DNA of 64,000 bases, from assembly GCF_001430825.1 (NCBI RefSeq), contig NZ_CP010535.1:2336501-2400500 (forward strand). The letters run 5' to 3'. A program made the translations under genes and the position numbers. Origin of the DNA: Sediminicola sp. YIK13 (GTDB lineage: Bacteria > Bacteroidota > Bacteroidia > Flavobacteriales > Flavobacteriaceae). Below the pieces are notes generated by a model. The model had not been told where the DNA came from. It searched no databases and saw nothing but the letters and a program-made list of their open reading frames with translations. Below are positions 1-9,446 of the stretch, one piece after another; the first letter of the stretch is position 1; every line of letters begins with the position of its first letter.

Positions 1-1
1 T

Positions 2-487
2 GATGTAGAGGAAATCCCGGCTCAAGAAATAGAAGATGTATCCGTCAGCTCCACAAAAATCAGAAATGCCCTTTTGGAGGGAGATATTGAAACTGCCAAC
101 ATCTATTTAGGCTATCCCTATATGTTAACCGGGACCGTCTCCAAAGGTAAAGGGTTGGGAAGACAAATAAATTTCCCTACGGCCAATCTTCATATTCCCG
201 AAGAGTACAAACTGATTCCAAAAAAAGGGGTTTATGTAGTAAAGAGTACCATTGCTGGGCGAACCGTTTACGGCATGATGAACATAGGGTACAACCCTAC
301 GGTCTCGGGCACAGAAAAAAGTATTGAAATCCACTTTTTCGATTTTGAAAACGATTTGTACGACAAAAAATTACAGATTGATGTCCTGGAGCGCATCCGG
401 GATGAACATAAATTTGATACTTTAGAGGAACTAAAGGCCCAGCTGCAGATTGATAAACAAACGTCCCTGGCCATAATATCAAAATAG
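2..487 (+). CDS. ribF: Bifunctional riboflavin kinase/FAD synthetase, C-terminal part (5' end outside window)
   Basis: The frame is open from base 2 and ends at TAG 485-487, so this is the 3' part of a gene that begins before the window. The first residues contain the SSTKIR motif that closes the FMN adenylyltransferase domain of RibF. The riboflavin kinase domain follows, with the substrate-binding signature GKGLGRQINFPTANL and, further on, YGMMNIGYNPTV, which are diagnostic of the flavokinase barrel. The enzyme makes FMN from riboflavin and then FAD in the cytoplasm. The stop codon abuts the ATG of the next gene with no gap, suggesting translational coupling to the HTTM protein. Family assignment is firm; the length of the missing N-terminus cannot be judged here. 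Confidence 0.95.
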   Translation, partial: DVEEIPAQEIEDVSVSSTKIRNALLEGDIETANIYLGYPYMLTGTVSKGKGLGRQINFPTANLHIPEEYKLIPKKGVYVVKSTIAGRTVYGMMNIGYNPTVSGTEKSIEIHFFDFENDLYDKKLQIDVLERIRDEHKFDTLEELKAQLQIDKQTSLAIISK

Positions 488-1813
488 ATGTGGGATAAAT
501 TTCTTTTCAAAAGAATAGACAATAGCCCCTTACTCATCTTCCGTATATTTTTTGGTGTCCTAATCAGTTTGGAATGTTACGGAGCCATCATCACTGGATG
601 GGTCAAAAGAACACTAATAGATCCACAATTTACCTTTACTTTCATAGGATTTGAATGGTTGCAACCCTTACCGGGTCTTGGCATGTACGTATATTTTTTT
701 GCCATGGGTACCTTGGGGATTTTTATTGCCCTAGGCTATAGGTACAGATTTAGCATCATCTCCTTTACCCTATTGTGGACTGCCGTTTACCTAATGCAGA
801 AGACATCTTACAACAATCATTACTATTTGTTGATTTTGATTTCTGCGATCATGATTTTTTTACCGGCAAATGCGGACTACGCTTTGGATGCTAAAAAAGA
901 CCCCGTCAAGCGCACCCAAACCATGGCAGCTTATGTAAAATGGGTCATTGTATTTCAACTTTTTATAGTGTATACCTTTGCCGCCATCGCGAAAATGTAC
1001 GGGGATTGGTTAGACTTTGGTTTTATCAAGGTGCTGATGGCCCCTAAAGCCGATTATGCTATAATCGGTGGCCTGCTACAACAACATTGGGTTCATGTTA
1101 TTATTGGAAGTGTAGGTATTCTCTTCGATTTATTGATCGTACCGGCCCTTTTATGGAAACCAACGAGGAAAGTGGCCTTCGTTGCTGCCATTTTCTTCCA
1201 TCTCTTCAATTCCATAGTTTTTCAGATCGGTATTTTCCCCTATCTGTCCATTGCTTTTATGGTATTTTTCTTTGAAGAGGAGACCATTAGGCGCATATTC
1301 TTTAAAAAAAGAAGACCCCTTCAAACCGATGAAATTCAAATTCCCCAAAATAGGATGCTGCTCCTTTCAGTTATTGGGATTTATTTTCTGATACAATTGG
1401 CACTACCAATTAGGCACCATTTTATCAAGGAAGATGTGCTATGGACCGAGGAGGGCCATCGGATGAGCTGGAGGATGATGCTTAGATCCAGAACAGGGAC
1501 CATTAGTTTTAAGGTGGTCAACAAAGCAGATGGAAGCTTTAAAATTGCCAGCTTGGATGATTACCTTTCTAGATCCCAACAGCGTAAAATTGCGGCATAT
1601 CCAGATTTTATTTGGCAATTTGCCCAACATCTAAAAAAAGAAGCTGCGGAAAACGGGAAGGAAGTTTCTATATATATTACCTCTAGAGTTAGCATCAATG
1701 GAAAATCGCTCAGAACATTTATAGACCCCAAGGTAGATATGGCTGCTGAGCCATGGCATCATTTTTCCCATCATAGCTGGATTATGCCCGCTCCCAAGCA
1801 ACTTTCAAACTAA
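488..1813 (+). CDS. HTTM-domain membrane protein (vitamin K-dependent gamma-carboxylase-like)
   Basis: A 441-residue polytopic membrane protein. About eight hydrophobic stretches lie in residues 15-310, followed by a soluble C-terminal tail of about 130 residues. The segment KTSYNNHYYL around residue 105 and the early LLIFRIFFG segment resemble the HTTM domain shared by bacterial homologues of vitamin K-dependent gamma-glutamyl carboxylase. The substrate of bacterial HTTM proteins is generally unknown, so carboxylase activity is not claimed. Its ATG directly follows the ribF stop, so the two are probably cotranscribed; a flavin link is only a guess from that neighbourhood. A 96-bp gap carrying a promoter-like box separates it from serS. 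Confidence 0.8.
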   Translation: MWDKFLFKRIDNSPLLIFRIFFGVLISLECYGAIITGWVKRTLIDPQFTFTFIGFEWLQPLPGLGMYVYFFAMGTLGIFIALGYRYRFSIISFTLLWTAVYLMQKTSYNNHYYLLILISAIMIFLPANADYALDAKKDPVKRTQTMAAYVKWVIVFQLFIVYTFAAIAKMYGDWLDFGFIKVLMAPKADYAIIGGLLQQHWVHVIIGSVGILFDLLIVPALLWKPTRKVAFVAAIFFHLFNSIVFQIGIFPYLSIAFMVFFFEEETIRRIFFKKRRPLQTDEIQIPQNRMLLLSVIGIYFLIQLALPIRHHFIKEDVLWTEEGHRMSWRMMLRSRTGTISFKVVNKADGSFKIASLDDYLSRSQQRKIAAYPDFIWQFAQHLKKEAAENGKEVSIYITSRVSINGKSLRTFIDPKVDMAAEPWHHFSHHSWIMPAPKQLSN

Positions 1814-1881
1814 AGGGGAGCTTATTTTAACCTTCAGAAAACTTAAGCCTAAAACTCTGAAAGTAATTAAGAGTAATCCAT

Positions 1882-1889
1882 TAAATTTG
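1882..1889 (+). promoter_or_regulatory. Putative Bacteroidota -7 box for serS
   Basis: TAAATTTG matches the TAnnTTTG -7 consensus of the Bacteroidota housekeeping sigma factor and lies 21 bp before the serS ATG. No clean TTG -33 element is seen; the closest triplet at suitable distance is CTG near 1858. Confidence 0.4.
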
Positions 1890-1909
1890 TGCCATCAAAA
1901 TAATAATCA

Positions 1910-3181
1910 ATGTTACAGCTACAAGCTATACGTGAGAATACGGCCGGAATTGTTACCGCCCTTAAAAAAAGAAATATAGATGCGGCCCCGCTTTTAGACA
2001 ACATTATCCAATTGGATGAAAAGAGGAGAGCCCTGCAAACCAAATTAGATAACACTCTGGCAGAGTCCAACAAACTGTCCAAAGAGATCGGGATGCTATT
2101 TAAAAGTGGCAAGGCACAGGAAGCCAATGCCCTTAAAGAACAAACTGCAACCTTAAAGGAGAACTCCAAACAATTTTCCGAGGATTTGACCACGACGGCA
2201 GAGGAGCTTCAGACGTTGCTGTACCAAATACCCAATGTACCCCATGATTCGGTTCCTGCTGGTAGTTCGGAAGAGCACAATGAGGAAATCTTCAAGGAAG
2301 GGGATGTACCTGTATTATCCACTGAAGCTTTGCCCCATTGGGAGCTTGCCAAAAAATATGATATCATAGATTTTGAACTGGGCGTAAAAATAGCTGGAGC
2401 AGGATTCCCGGTGTACAAAGGCAAGGGAGCCAGACTACAACGAGCATTGATTGCCTATTTTTTGGACAAGAATACCGAGGCGGGTTACACAGAAATTCAG
2501 GTGCCCCATTTGGTTAACGAAGCCTCTGGTTTTGGTACAGGCCAATTACCCGATAAAGAAGGGCAAATGTACCATGTGGGAGAAGATGATCTTTATTTGA
2601 TTCCGACCGCAGAAGTACCGGTTACCAATATTTTTAGGGATGTCATATTAAATGAAAGTGAATTCCCAATCCGATATACAGGTTATACCCCTTGCTTTAG
2701 AAGGGAAGCTGGAAGTTATGGTGCCCATGTTCGTGGCTTGAACCGCTTGCACCAATTTGACAAGGTGGAAATTGTTAGGGTAGAACATCCCAGCAAATCT
2801 TATGAGGCGCTGGACGGGATGGTAGAACACGTGAAAAATATTTTGAGAGATCTGAAACTACCCTATAGGATCTTACGACTTTGTGGTGGGGATTTAGGAT
2901 TTACAGCTGCATTGACTTATGACTTTGAGGTGTTTTCCACGGCACAGGACAGATGGTTGGAAATAAGTTCTGTTTCCAATTTTGAGACCTATCAGGCAAA
3001 CCGATTGAAATTGCGATTTAAGGATGAAACTGGAAAGAGTCAGTTCGCACACACTCTCAACGGTAGCTCTTTGGCGCTTCCCCGCGTCTTGGCGGGCATA
3101 TTGGAGAACTACCAGACCCCGGAAGGCATAATGATTCCAGAAGTACTTCGTCCCTATACTGGTTTTGATAGGATAGATTAA
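1910..3181 (+). CDS. serS: Seryl-tRNA synthetase
   Basis: A 423-residue class II aminoacyl-tRNA synthetase of normal length. Residues 1-105 form the Lys/Glu-rich antiparallel coiled-coil arm that contacts the long variable arm of tRNA-Ser. The catalytic domain follows, with motif 2 seen as CFRREAGSYG and RGLNRLHQFDKVE, and motif 3 as NGSSLALPRVLAGILENYQ near the C-terminus. The ATG follows a TAnnTTTG promoter box and the gene ends in a strong hairpin terminator, so it appears to be a single-gene transcription unit. Confidence 0.97.
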   Translation: MLQLQAIRENTAGIVTALKKRNIDAAPLLDNIIQLDEKRRALQTKLDNTLAESNKLSKEIGMLFKSGKAQEANALKEQTATLKENSKQFSEDLTTTAEELQTLLYQIPNVPHDSVPAGSSEEHNEEIFKEGDVPVLSTEALPHWELAKKYDIIDFELGVKIAGAGFPVYKGKGARLQRALIAYFLDKNTEAGYTEIQVPHLVNEASGFGTGQLPDKEGQMYHVGEDDLYLIPTAEVPVTNIFRDVILNESEFPIRYTGYTPCFRREAGSYGAHVRGLNRLHQFDKVEIVRVEHPSKSYEALDGMVEHVKNILRDLKLPYRILRLCGGDLGFTAALTYDFEVFSTAQDRWLEISSVSNFETYQANRLKLRFKDETGKSQFAHTLNGSSLALPRVLAGILENYQTPEGIMIPEVLRPYTGFDRID

Positions 3182-3200
3182 CATTAGAGAGCCAATCAAA

Positions 3201-3236
3201 CAAAAGCCCGTACAATAAGTTCGGGCTTTTGTTTTA
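3201..3236 (+). terminator. Rho-independent terminator of serS
   Basis: A 10-bp perfect stem, CAAAAGCCCG (3201-3210) pairing with CGGGCTTTTG (3222-3231), has an 11-nt loop and a T-rich tail. It starts 20 bp after the serS stop. Confidence 0.85.
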
Positions 3237-3292
3237 GAACCCCTTAACACCAACTTTCCATATTCTATGGTATATTTGAATAAAAATCCACA

Positions 3293-5077
3293 GTGCGACC
3301 GGTTCTACTAATAATTGCTCTTTTCTTCCTTCAGAACTCCTATTCCCAGGATGATTTCTTGGCGAAGCAGTATTTCAATGATGGTAGTTTTGAAAAGGCA
3401 CTGATCTATTATCAAAAACTGGCGGAGAAAAATCCGAGACGTCCAGATTTTCTGGAAGGGCTTATTGCGTCCTACCAGCAATTGGAACGCTATGAAGAAG
3501 CCGAGAAATACTTGCTTCAAAGTATGCAAAAAGGCAATACCTACCCTACCCTCCTTATTGAACTGGGCCATAATTATGACTTACAAGGGCTTTCTGAATT
3601 AGCCTCGGAACAATATGAAAGGGCCTTGGAGCGAATTGACGAAAACCCCAATTTTGGTTATGTCATCGGTTCCAAATTCCAACAGTATGTTTTATTGGAC
3701 AATGCCCTAAAAGCATTTACAAAAGCCATGTCCCTGAATCCCAAATTGGACTATAACTTTCAAATGGCACGGATCTACGGCGAGCAGGGCGATATTGAAA
3801 AAATGTACGCATCCTACTTAACCCTTATCAGCAATGGAAGTACCAGCAAAAGCAATATCCTAAGAAATATAGATGATTTTATTTCTTCTGATCCCTCCAA
3901 TGAAAACAACATAAAACTAAAACGCATCCTCCTCCAAAATGCCCAAAAAAATCCAGACATCCTTTGGAACGAACTTTTAAGCTGGCTATTCGTGCAGCAA
4001 AAACAATACAATAGTGCCTTTAATCAGGAAAAAGCAATATACAAAAGAGATCCCGGAGGCACTTTACAGCGCCTGGCGAGTCTTGGGACCCTGGCCATGG
4101 AAGACCAAGCTCTGGAAGATGCCAAAACCATATTTGAATATATCGTGGGTAATGGGTACGAGGGTAGTATTAAATTAAACGCGGAGCTGAGTCTTATAGA
4201 AATAGACCTCATTGAAGCTGATGATAAAAAGTTGGAGGTTATCGATAAAAACTTTCAAAAATTAATGGAAGCTTATGGCTATAATGGCCAGTCTCTTCAA
4301 TTACAGATAGCCTATTCCAATTTCCTTACCTTTAAATTGGACCAGCCCGATGATGCCATTACAATTCTCAAAAAATGCCTGGAACTCCCGTTGAACAAAT
4401 ATGGAACAGCCTATATAAAAATGGCCTTAGGGGACATCCTGGTATATAATCAAAAATTTAATGAAGCGCTGATAAACTTCTCACAAGTTCAGAAGGACCT
4501 TAAAAATGACGTGCTTGCCCAGGATGCACGTTTTAAGGTGGCGCAGACCAGTTTTTACAAGGGCGATTTTGATTGGGCCCTTACCCAATTAAAGGTATTG
4601 CGCAGTTCCACTTCCCAGCTTATTGCCAATGATGCCATGCAACTTAGCCTTCTGATTTCAGACAATTCCTTGGAAGATTCCACCCAAACTGCACTAAAAA
4701 AATACGCCAGAGCCGATCTATTGGCCTATCAAAAAAAAACCAGGGAAGCCATTACAGAATTGAACGACATCCTTGAAAACCATAAAGGCGAAAAAATTGA
4801 GGACGAAGCCCTTTTCAAGCAAGGGCAATTACTGGAGGGCCTTAAGGATTATGAAGCGGCCAAATTCAATTACCAAAAAATTATCACCTTCTACAGTAAC
4901 GGCATTTTAGCAGATGACGCCTATTTTGCCCTTGCCGAATTATATAAAAACGAACTCCTTGAACCTGAAAAGGCGAAGGAGCATTACGAAAAGATCATTT
5001 ATGATTATCAGGACAGTTATTACTTTCCGCTGGCACGGAAAAATTATCGAATACTCCGCGGTGATGCCATAAACTAA
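3293..5077 (+). CDS. Secreted or periplasmic tetratricopeptide-repeat protein
   Basis: A 594-residue protein read from a GTG start, with an N-terminal hydrophobic signal segment (LLIIALFFLQNSYS) ending before QDDFLAK. The rest is helical and contains TPR-like units: residues 20-160 (for example FNDGSFEKALIYYQKLAEKN, LEGLIASYQQLERYEEAEKY) and again 350-590 (for example LEGLKDYEAAKFNYQKII). TPR solenoids bind protein partners; none can be inferred from the sequence. Homologues in flavobacteria are annotated only as TPR proteins. It begins after the serS terminator and may be cotranscribed with the next two small genes (gaps of 16 and 12 bp). Confidence 0.85.
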   Translation: MRPVLLIIALFFLQNSYSQDDFLAKQYFNDGSFEKALIYYQKLAEKNPRRPDFLEGLIASYQQLERYEEAEKYLLQSMQKGNTYPTLLIELGHNYDLQGLSELASEQYERALERIDENPNFGYVIGSKFQQYVLLDNALKAFTKAMSLNPKLDYNFQMARIYGEQGDIEKMYASYLTLISNGSTSKSNILRNIDDFISSDPSNENNIKLKRILLQNAQKNPDILWNELLSWLFVQQKQYNSAFNQEKAIYKRDPGGTLQRLASLGTLAMEDQALEDAKTIFEYIVGNGYEGSIKLNAELSLIEIDLIEADDKKLEVIDKNFQKLMEAYGYNGQSLQLQIAYSNFLTFKLDQPDDAITILKKCLELPLNKYGTAYIKMALGDILVYNQKFNEALINFSQVQKDLKNDVLAQDARFKVAQTSFYKGDFDWALTQLKVLRSSTSQLIANDAMQLSLLISDNSLEDSTQTALKKYARADLLAYQKKTREAITELNDILENHKGEKIEDEALFKQGQLLEGLKDYEAAKFNYQKIITFYSNGILADDAYFALAELYKNELLEPEKAKEHYEKIIYDYQDSYYFPLARKNYRILRGDAIN

Positions 5078-5093
5078 CTCAAAAAATTAATGT

Positions 5094-5405
5094 ATGTATA
5101 TTTATAATGTTACCACCAATATTGAGGACTCCGTACACGACCAATGGGTTTCCTGGATGCAAAAAACACATATCCCTGAAATGTTGGCCACAGGAAAATT
5201 TACCCAAGCAAAAATGTGCAGGGTCTTGGTAGAAGAGCAAATGGGAGGTTCCACCTATTCCGTTCAATATACCACGGACAGCAAGAATACATTGACAAAA
5301 TACTACACAGAAGATGCCCCTGTAATGCGACAAAAATCATTACAGCTTTTTGCCGATAAAATGGTGGCTTTTCGCACAGAGCTTGAAATTATAGGTGAAT
5401 TTTAG
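5094..5405 (+). CDS. DUF4286 family protein
   Basis: A 103-residue protein that opens MYIYNVTTNIEDSV and contains HDQWVSWMQKTHIPEML, the conserved core of DUF4286, a small alpha/beta-fold family of Bacteroidota with no known function. The length is typical. It is soluble and lacks a signal peptide. It follows the TPR gene by 16 bp and precedes a cyclotransferase-like gene by 12 bp, so operon membership is likely. An ATG at 5090 is in another frame, so 5094 is the natural start. Confidence 0.85.
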   Translation: MYIYNVTTNIEDSVHDQWVSWMQKTHIPEMLATGKFTQAKMCRVLVEEQMGGSTYSVQYTTDSKNTLTKYYTEDAPVMRQKSLQLFADKMVAFRTELEIIGEF

Positions 5406-5417
5406 GTATTACAGTTC

Positions 5418-5735
5418 TTGAAAGATACTATCCTACTATTTACATATGGCACCTTGCAGGAGCTCGACATTCAATTGGAACTATTTGGAAGAGAGCTATC
5501 TGGGGAGCCTGACAGCTTAAATGGTTACAGATTGTCCGACAAAAAAATCATGGGCAGATACAAGGTCATCCATGAAACAGGTGCCCCTGAAGACCGCTTA
5601 GATGGTGTTTGCTATACCTTGACATTTCAAGAACTTTTAGATACAGACACCTATGAAGGGGAAGCCTACAAAAGAATATTGGTTACCTTAGCATCCGGCA
5701 AAAAAGCTTGGGTTTATGTGGAAAATTCCATTTAA
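5418..5735 (+). CDS. Gamma-glutamylcyclotransferase-like (AIG2/GGCT fold) protein
   Basis: A 105-residue protein started at TTG. The N-terminal FTYGTLQ is the substrate-pocket signature (YGTL) of the gamma-glutamylcyclotransferase superfamily, and the acidic [11 protein letters not shown] segment around residues 78-88 supplies the expected catalytic glutamate region. Members release 5-oxoproline from gamma-glutamyl compounds; the substrate here is unknown. The coding end overlaps the region upstream of rsmA, whose true start (5756) lies just after this stop. Confidence 0.8.
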   Translation: MKDTILLFTYGTLQELDIQLELFGRELSGEPDSLNGYRLSDKKIMGRYKVIHETGAPEDRLDGVCYTLTFQELLDTDTYEGEAYKRILVTLASGKKAWVYVENSI

Positions 5736-5755
5736 TTACGAATCAAATCAGTCCC

Positions 5756-6631
5756 ATGTCCAAAAAAAAAGGAAAAAAATACAGTCCTAACTTTACCAAC
5801 CACAAAAAGGATTCCCAAAAGGACACGGGACCTGTAAAAGCGAAAAAACATCTAGGGCAACACTTTCTTAAAGATGAAAAGATAGCCCAAGATATTGCGG
5901 ATACCCTTTCTTTCGAAGGGTATACAAACGTAATTGAAATTGGTCCCGGTACCGGGGTACTAACGAAGTACTTACTTCAGAAAGATATTGATCTGGTGGC
6001 CATGGACCTGGATGAGGAATCCATCATCTACCTCAATCACAGTTTTCCCTTAGAACACAACAAGGTGATGCAGCGAAAACGCAGTTTTAAGGTATTGGAG
6101 GCCGATTTCCTCAAGTACGACCTCTCCACAATTTTTGGAAAAGAGCAATTCGCTATTACGGGCAATTTCCCCTACAACATATCTACCCAGATTGTCTTTA
6201 AAATGCTGGAAATGAAGGAACAGATTCCCGAGTTTTCTGGAATGTTCCAAAAAGAGGTGGCCCAACGGATCTGTGAAAAAGAAGGAAGTAAGGCCTATGG
6301 TATCCTATCGGTTCTGGCACAGGCGTACTACGATGCAGAATATTTGTTTACAGTGCATCCACAGGTTTTCGATCCCCCACCAAAAGTACAATCGGGAGTA
6401 CTAAGACTTACCAGAAAAAAAGATCTGAACCTGGATTGTGACGAAAAGCTTTTATACAAAGTGGTAAAAACCGCCTTCAACCAACGTAGAAAGACCCTTC
6501 GCAATAGTTTAAAAACCTTTGAGCTATCAGATATTCTAAAAGAAGATGCTATATTTGACAAAAGACCGGAACAGTTGGCTGTGGCCGATTTTATTGCGTT
6601 GACAAAGAAGATAGAGCATGATACCATTTAA
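5756..6631 (+). CDS. rsmA: 16S rRNA (adenine1518/1519-N6,N6)-dimethyltransferase
   Basis: A 291-residue protein. A longer reading frame to 5708 would overlap the preceding gene by 28 bp and add residues with no family match, so the ATG at 5756 ([10 protein letters not shown]) is preferred. After a basic extension comes [12 protein letters not shown], the family N-terminal signature, then SAM motif [14 protein letters not shown] and motif [11 protein letters not shown]. RsmA (KsgA) dimethylates two adenines in helix 45 of 16S rRNA during 30S maturation. The last 14 bases overlap mgtE, so the two are probably cotranscribed and translationally coupled. Confidence 0.95.
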   Translation: MSKKKGKKYSPNFTNHKKDSQKDTGPVKAKKHLGQHFLKDEKIAQDIADTLSFEGYTNVIEIGPGTGVLTKYLLQKDIDLVAMDLDEESIIYLNHSFPLEHNKVMQRKRSFKVLEADFLKYDLSTIFGKEQFAITGNFPYNISTQIVFKMLEMKEQIPEFSGMFQKEVAQRICEKEGSKAYGILSVLAQAYYDAEYLFTVHPQVFDPPPKVQSGVLRLTRKKDLNLDCDEKLLYKVVKTAFNQRRKTLRNSLKTFELSDILKEDAIFDKRPEQLAVADFIALTKKIEHDTI

Positions 6632-7973
6632 GCTAACCGATGACCTTATAGCTGAGATAGAACAGCTGATCGAAGACCAGAAGGATACTCAACTTTCATC
6701 CCTTTTGGAGGATATCCATTATGCGGATATTGCTGAGATCATCAACGAGCTTAATGATGATGAGGCCACCTACCTGATCAAATTGCTGGACAGTGATAAG
6801 ACCTCAGACATTCTAACAGAATTGGACGAGGATATCCGTGAGGCAATTTTAGGCAATCTTTCTGCCAAGGAAATTGCCGAAGAACTCGATGAATTGGATA
6901 CGGATGATGCCGCGGATATTGTTGGGGAACTTCCCAAGGATATGGTCCAAAGGGTGATTTCTGAACTGGAGGACAAGGAACACGCCAAGGACATTGTAGA
7001 CCTATTACGCTATGATGAGAATTCAGCTGGGGGACTTATGGCTAAGGAATTGGTCAAGGTCAACGAAAACTGGAACGTTCTTACCTGCGTGAAGGAAATG
7101 CGGGCACAGGCGGAAAACGTCACCAGGGTCCACTCCATTTACGTGGTGGACGATGAAGAAAAACTAAAAGGCAGACTTTCCCTTAAAGATCTTTTGACCA
7201 CGTCAACCAAGACCCATATTAAAGATATATATATTCCAAAGGTCGATTATGTCAACGTCAATGAGAAACCTGAAGAGGTCGCCAAGATCATGTCCAAATA
7301 CGATTTGGAGGCAATTCCTGTAGTGGACGAAATAGGACGACTCGTTGGTCGGATCACCATTGATGATATTGTGGATGTTATCAAGGAAGAGGCTGAAAAA
7401 GATTACCAAATGGCTGCAGGTATCTCCCAAGATGTGGAGGCAGATGACAGTATTTGGGAACTCACAAAAGCACGCTTGCCATGGTTATTCATTGGTATGA
7501 TGGGCGGTATTGGCGCAGCCAGTATCATTAACGTATTTCAGGGTGCTTTTATAAAATTTCCCATTTTATTGGCCTTTATTCCCCTAATGCAGGCAACTGC
7601 AGGTAATGTGGGAGTTCAATCCTCAGCTATCGTAGTCCAAGGTCTCGCCAACGATTCCATAAAAGGAGAAATTTGGGGGCGTCTCTTAAAAGAATTGATA
7701 TTGGGCTTGGTCAACGGCCTGGCATTGGCATTTATATTTTTACTGATCAGTCATTTTGGGTTCAACACCTCTTATATGGTATCCTTTACCGTGGGCATTG
7801 CCCTGGTCACTGTAATCGTCAATGCTGCCTTAATCGGTACGTTTATTCCCATATTTCTAAATAAAAGAGGGATAGACCCCGCCATTGCAACGGGACCGTT
7901 TATCACAACCAGCAACGACGTTTTGGGAATACTTATCTATTTTTCCATCGCCAAGGTGCTTTTAAATTTTTAG
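6618..7973 (+). CDS. mgtE: MgtE-type magnesium transporter
   Basis: A 451-residue inner-membrane Mg2+ channel/transporter of standard length. Residues about 5-125 are the acidic MgtE N domain, built of short helical repeats rich in Asp and Glu. A CBS-domain pair occupies about 130-260 and senses Mg2+ to gate the pore. Five membrane segments follow from about 280 to the end, with the conserved pore segment [16 protein letters not shown]. The gene overlaps rsmA by 14 bp. A palindromic intergenic element begins 2 bp after its stop. Confidence 0.95.
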   Translation: MIPFKLTDDLIAEIEQLIEDQKDTQLSSLLEDIHYADIAEIINELNDDEATYLIKLLDSDKTSDILTELDEDIREAILGNLSAKEIAEELDELDTDDAADIVGELPKDMVQRVISELEDKEHAKDIVDLLRYDENSAGGLMAKELVKVNENWNVLTCVKEMRAQAENVTRVHSIYVVDDEEKLKGRLSLKDLLTTSTKTHIKDIYIPKVDYVNVNEKPEEVAKIMSKYDLEAIPVVDEIGRLVGRITIDDIVDVIKEEAEKDYQMAAGISQDVEADDSIWELTKARLPWLFIGMMGGIGAASIINVFQGAFIKFPILLAFIPLMQATAGNVGVQSSAIVVQGLANDSIKGEIWGRLLKELILGLVNGLALAFIFLLISHFGFNTSYMVSFTVGIALVTVIVNAALIGTFIPIFLNKRGIDPAIATGPFITTSNDVLGILIYFSIAKVLLNF

Positions 7974-7974
7974 G

Positions 7975-8042
7975 GCACTACACCAACCATGTTGGTGACG
8001 GGCTTTGCGCGCTACATGGTAGCTAGCTCCAATCCCTAGTGC
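7975..8042. repeat. Small palindromic intergenic element with terminal inverted repeats
   Basis: A 68-bp element bounded by a perfect 6-bp inverted repeat, GCACTA (7975-7980) and TAGTGC (8037-8042). Inside is a 7-bp perfect hairpin, CACCAAC-cat-GTTGGTG (7981-7997), then GCTACATGGTAGC with a second short inverted repeat. The layout resembles short non-autonomous palindromic repeats common between flavobacterial genes. It begins 2 bp after the mgtE stop and may also act as its transcript end. No second copy was recognised in this window. Confidence 0.45.
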
Positions 8043-8074
8043 ATTTATGGCCAACCTTAAGATATAGAACAAGC

Positions 8075-8440
8075 ATGAAACCTATCAATCTACTGAAAAA
8101 ACACGCAGAATTCACCAAACAATGGCATCCTCATCAGATTGCCATGGTAGATGATATGCAAGTACTTTTGGCCAAGCTACAAGGTGAGTTTGTTTGGCAT
8201 GCGCATGAAAAGGAAGACGAACTGTTCCAAGTACTCAAAGGCACCTTGTATGTGCAATTTAGAGATAGAACAGAAGTGGTCAGGGAAGGGGAAATCATTG
8301 TGGTCCCAAAGGGAGTGGAACACAACCCTATGACCAAAGACAATGAGGAGGTACAAGTACTTCTTTTCGAGAAAGCCACCACAGCGCATACCGGGAATGT
8401 AACACACGAAAAGACACAAACAGATTATCCAAAGATTTAA
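8075..8440 (+). CDS. Cupin-domain protein
   Basis: A 121-residue single-domain cupin. The ATG at 8075 (MKPINLLKKHAEF) is chosen because the upstream GTG at 8039 lies inside the palindromic element. Metal ligands typical of cupin motif 1 are seen in WHAHEKEDELFQVLKG (two His and a Glu), with motif 2 in PKGVEHNPM. Such small cupins bind a divalent metal and may be enzymes or sensors; the substrate is not evident. The gene is 8 bp upstream of the hydroxyacid dehydrogenase gene and is probably cotranscribed with it. Confidence 0.85.
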   Translation: MKPINLLKKHAEFTKQWHPHQIAMVDDMQVLLAKLQGEFVWHAHEKEDELFQVLKGTLYVQFRDRTEVVREGEIIVVPKGVEHNPMTKDNEEVQVLLFEKATTAHTGNVTHEKTQTDYPKI

Positions 8441-8448
8441 AACAGCAT

Positions 8449-9384
8449 ATGAAAGTTCTCCATTTAGATAGCAACCACGAGATTTTGGCGAAAGGCCTAG
8501 AAGAATTAGGGTACTCAAACGAAACCGACTACACCTCCAGCAAGGAGGAGATAGAGGCAAAAATAAGTTCCTATGATGGCATTATCATAAGGAGTAGGTT
8601 TACCATTGACCAAACCTTTTTAGATAAGGCCACCAATTTAAAATTTATAGGTCGCGTTGGAGCAGGCTTGGAAAATATAGATGTGGAATATGCCAAACAT
8701 AAAGAGATCTATCTTGCCTCCGCCCCCGAGGGAAATAAGAATGCTGTTGGCGAACATACCTTGGGTATGCTGTTGGCGCTTTTCAACAAATTAAATAAGG
8801 CCGATTTGGAAGTCCGTAAAGGCATTTGGGACAGGGAGGGTAACCGAGGTGTTGAATTGGATGGTAAAACTGTGGGCATCGTTGGTTATGGAAATATGGG
8901 AAAGGCTTTTGCCAAAAAACTCTCTGGCTTTGATGTGGAGGTCATCTGTTACGATATTCTAGGAGGCGTGGGAGATAAAAATGCCAGGCAGGTGGGGATT
9001 ATGGAACTGCGTCAGCGAGCTGATATAATAAGTTTGCATACGCCTCAAACACCATTGACCATGGGCATGATCAACTCGGAGTTTATCAATGGGTTCTATA
9101 AGCCTATTTGGTTTTTGAATACGGCCAGGGGTAAAAGTGTCGTTACACAAGATTTGGTCGCTGCACTCAAATCCGGAAAAATACTAGGAGCAGGTCTAGA
9201 TGTCCTTGAATATGAGAAATCGTCCTTTGAACAGCTCTTTACCAAGGATATGCCGGCAGCCTTTGAATACCTTATCAAGGCCGAAAATGTTTTGCTGAGC
9301 CCCCATGTTGCTGGTTGGACAGTAGAAAGCAAGGAAAAACTGGCTCAAACCATAGTAGATAAGATAAAGAAACAATTTAGCTAG
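8449..9384 (+). CDS. D-isomer 2-hydroxyacid dehydrogenase (phosphoglycerate dehydrogenase-like)
   Basis: A 311-residue NAD-dependent dehydrogenase. The Rossmann motif GIVGYGNMGKAFAKKL lies near residue 145. The catalytic set is visible as the Arg in IGRVGAGLENID, the Glu region in LGAGLDVLEYEKS, and the His in LLSPHVAGWT. It lacks the C-terminal ACT domain of long SerA enzymes, so it is a short form; a role in serine synthesis is plausible but other 2-ketoacids cannot be excluded. The preceding cupin gene is 8 bp upstream. Confidence 0.88.
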   Translation: MKVLHLDSNHEILAKGLEELGYSNETDYTSSKEEIEAKISSYDGIIIRSRFTIDQTFLDKATNLKFIGRVGAGLENIDVEYAKHKEIYLASAPEGNKNAVGEHTLGMLLALFNKLNKADLEVRKGIWDREGNRGVELDGKTVGIVGYGNMGKAFAKKLSGFDVEVICYDILGGVGDKNARQVGIMELRQRADIISLHTPQTPLTMGMINSEFINGFYKPIWFLNTARGKSVVTQDLVAALKSGKILGAGLDVLEYEKSSFEQLFTKDMPAAFEYLIKAENVLLSPHVAGWTVESKEKLAQTIVDKIKKQFS

Positions 9385-9446
9385 ACTGATTCCTTGGTTC
9401 GAAAAATTTCGTGTAAATTTAATACCAACGAACCAAAACCAAGGAA

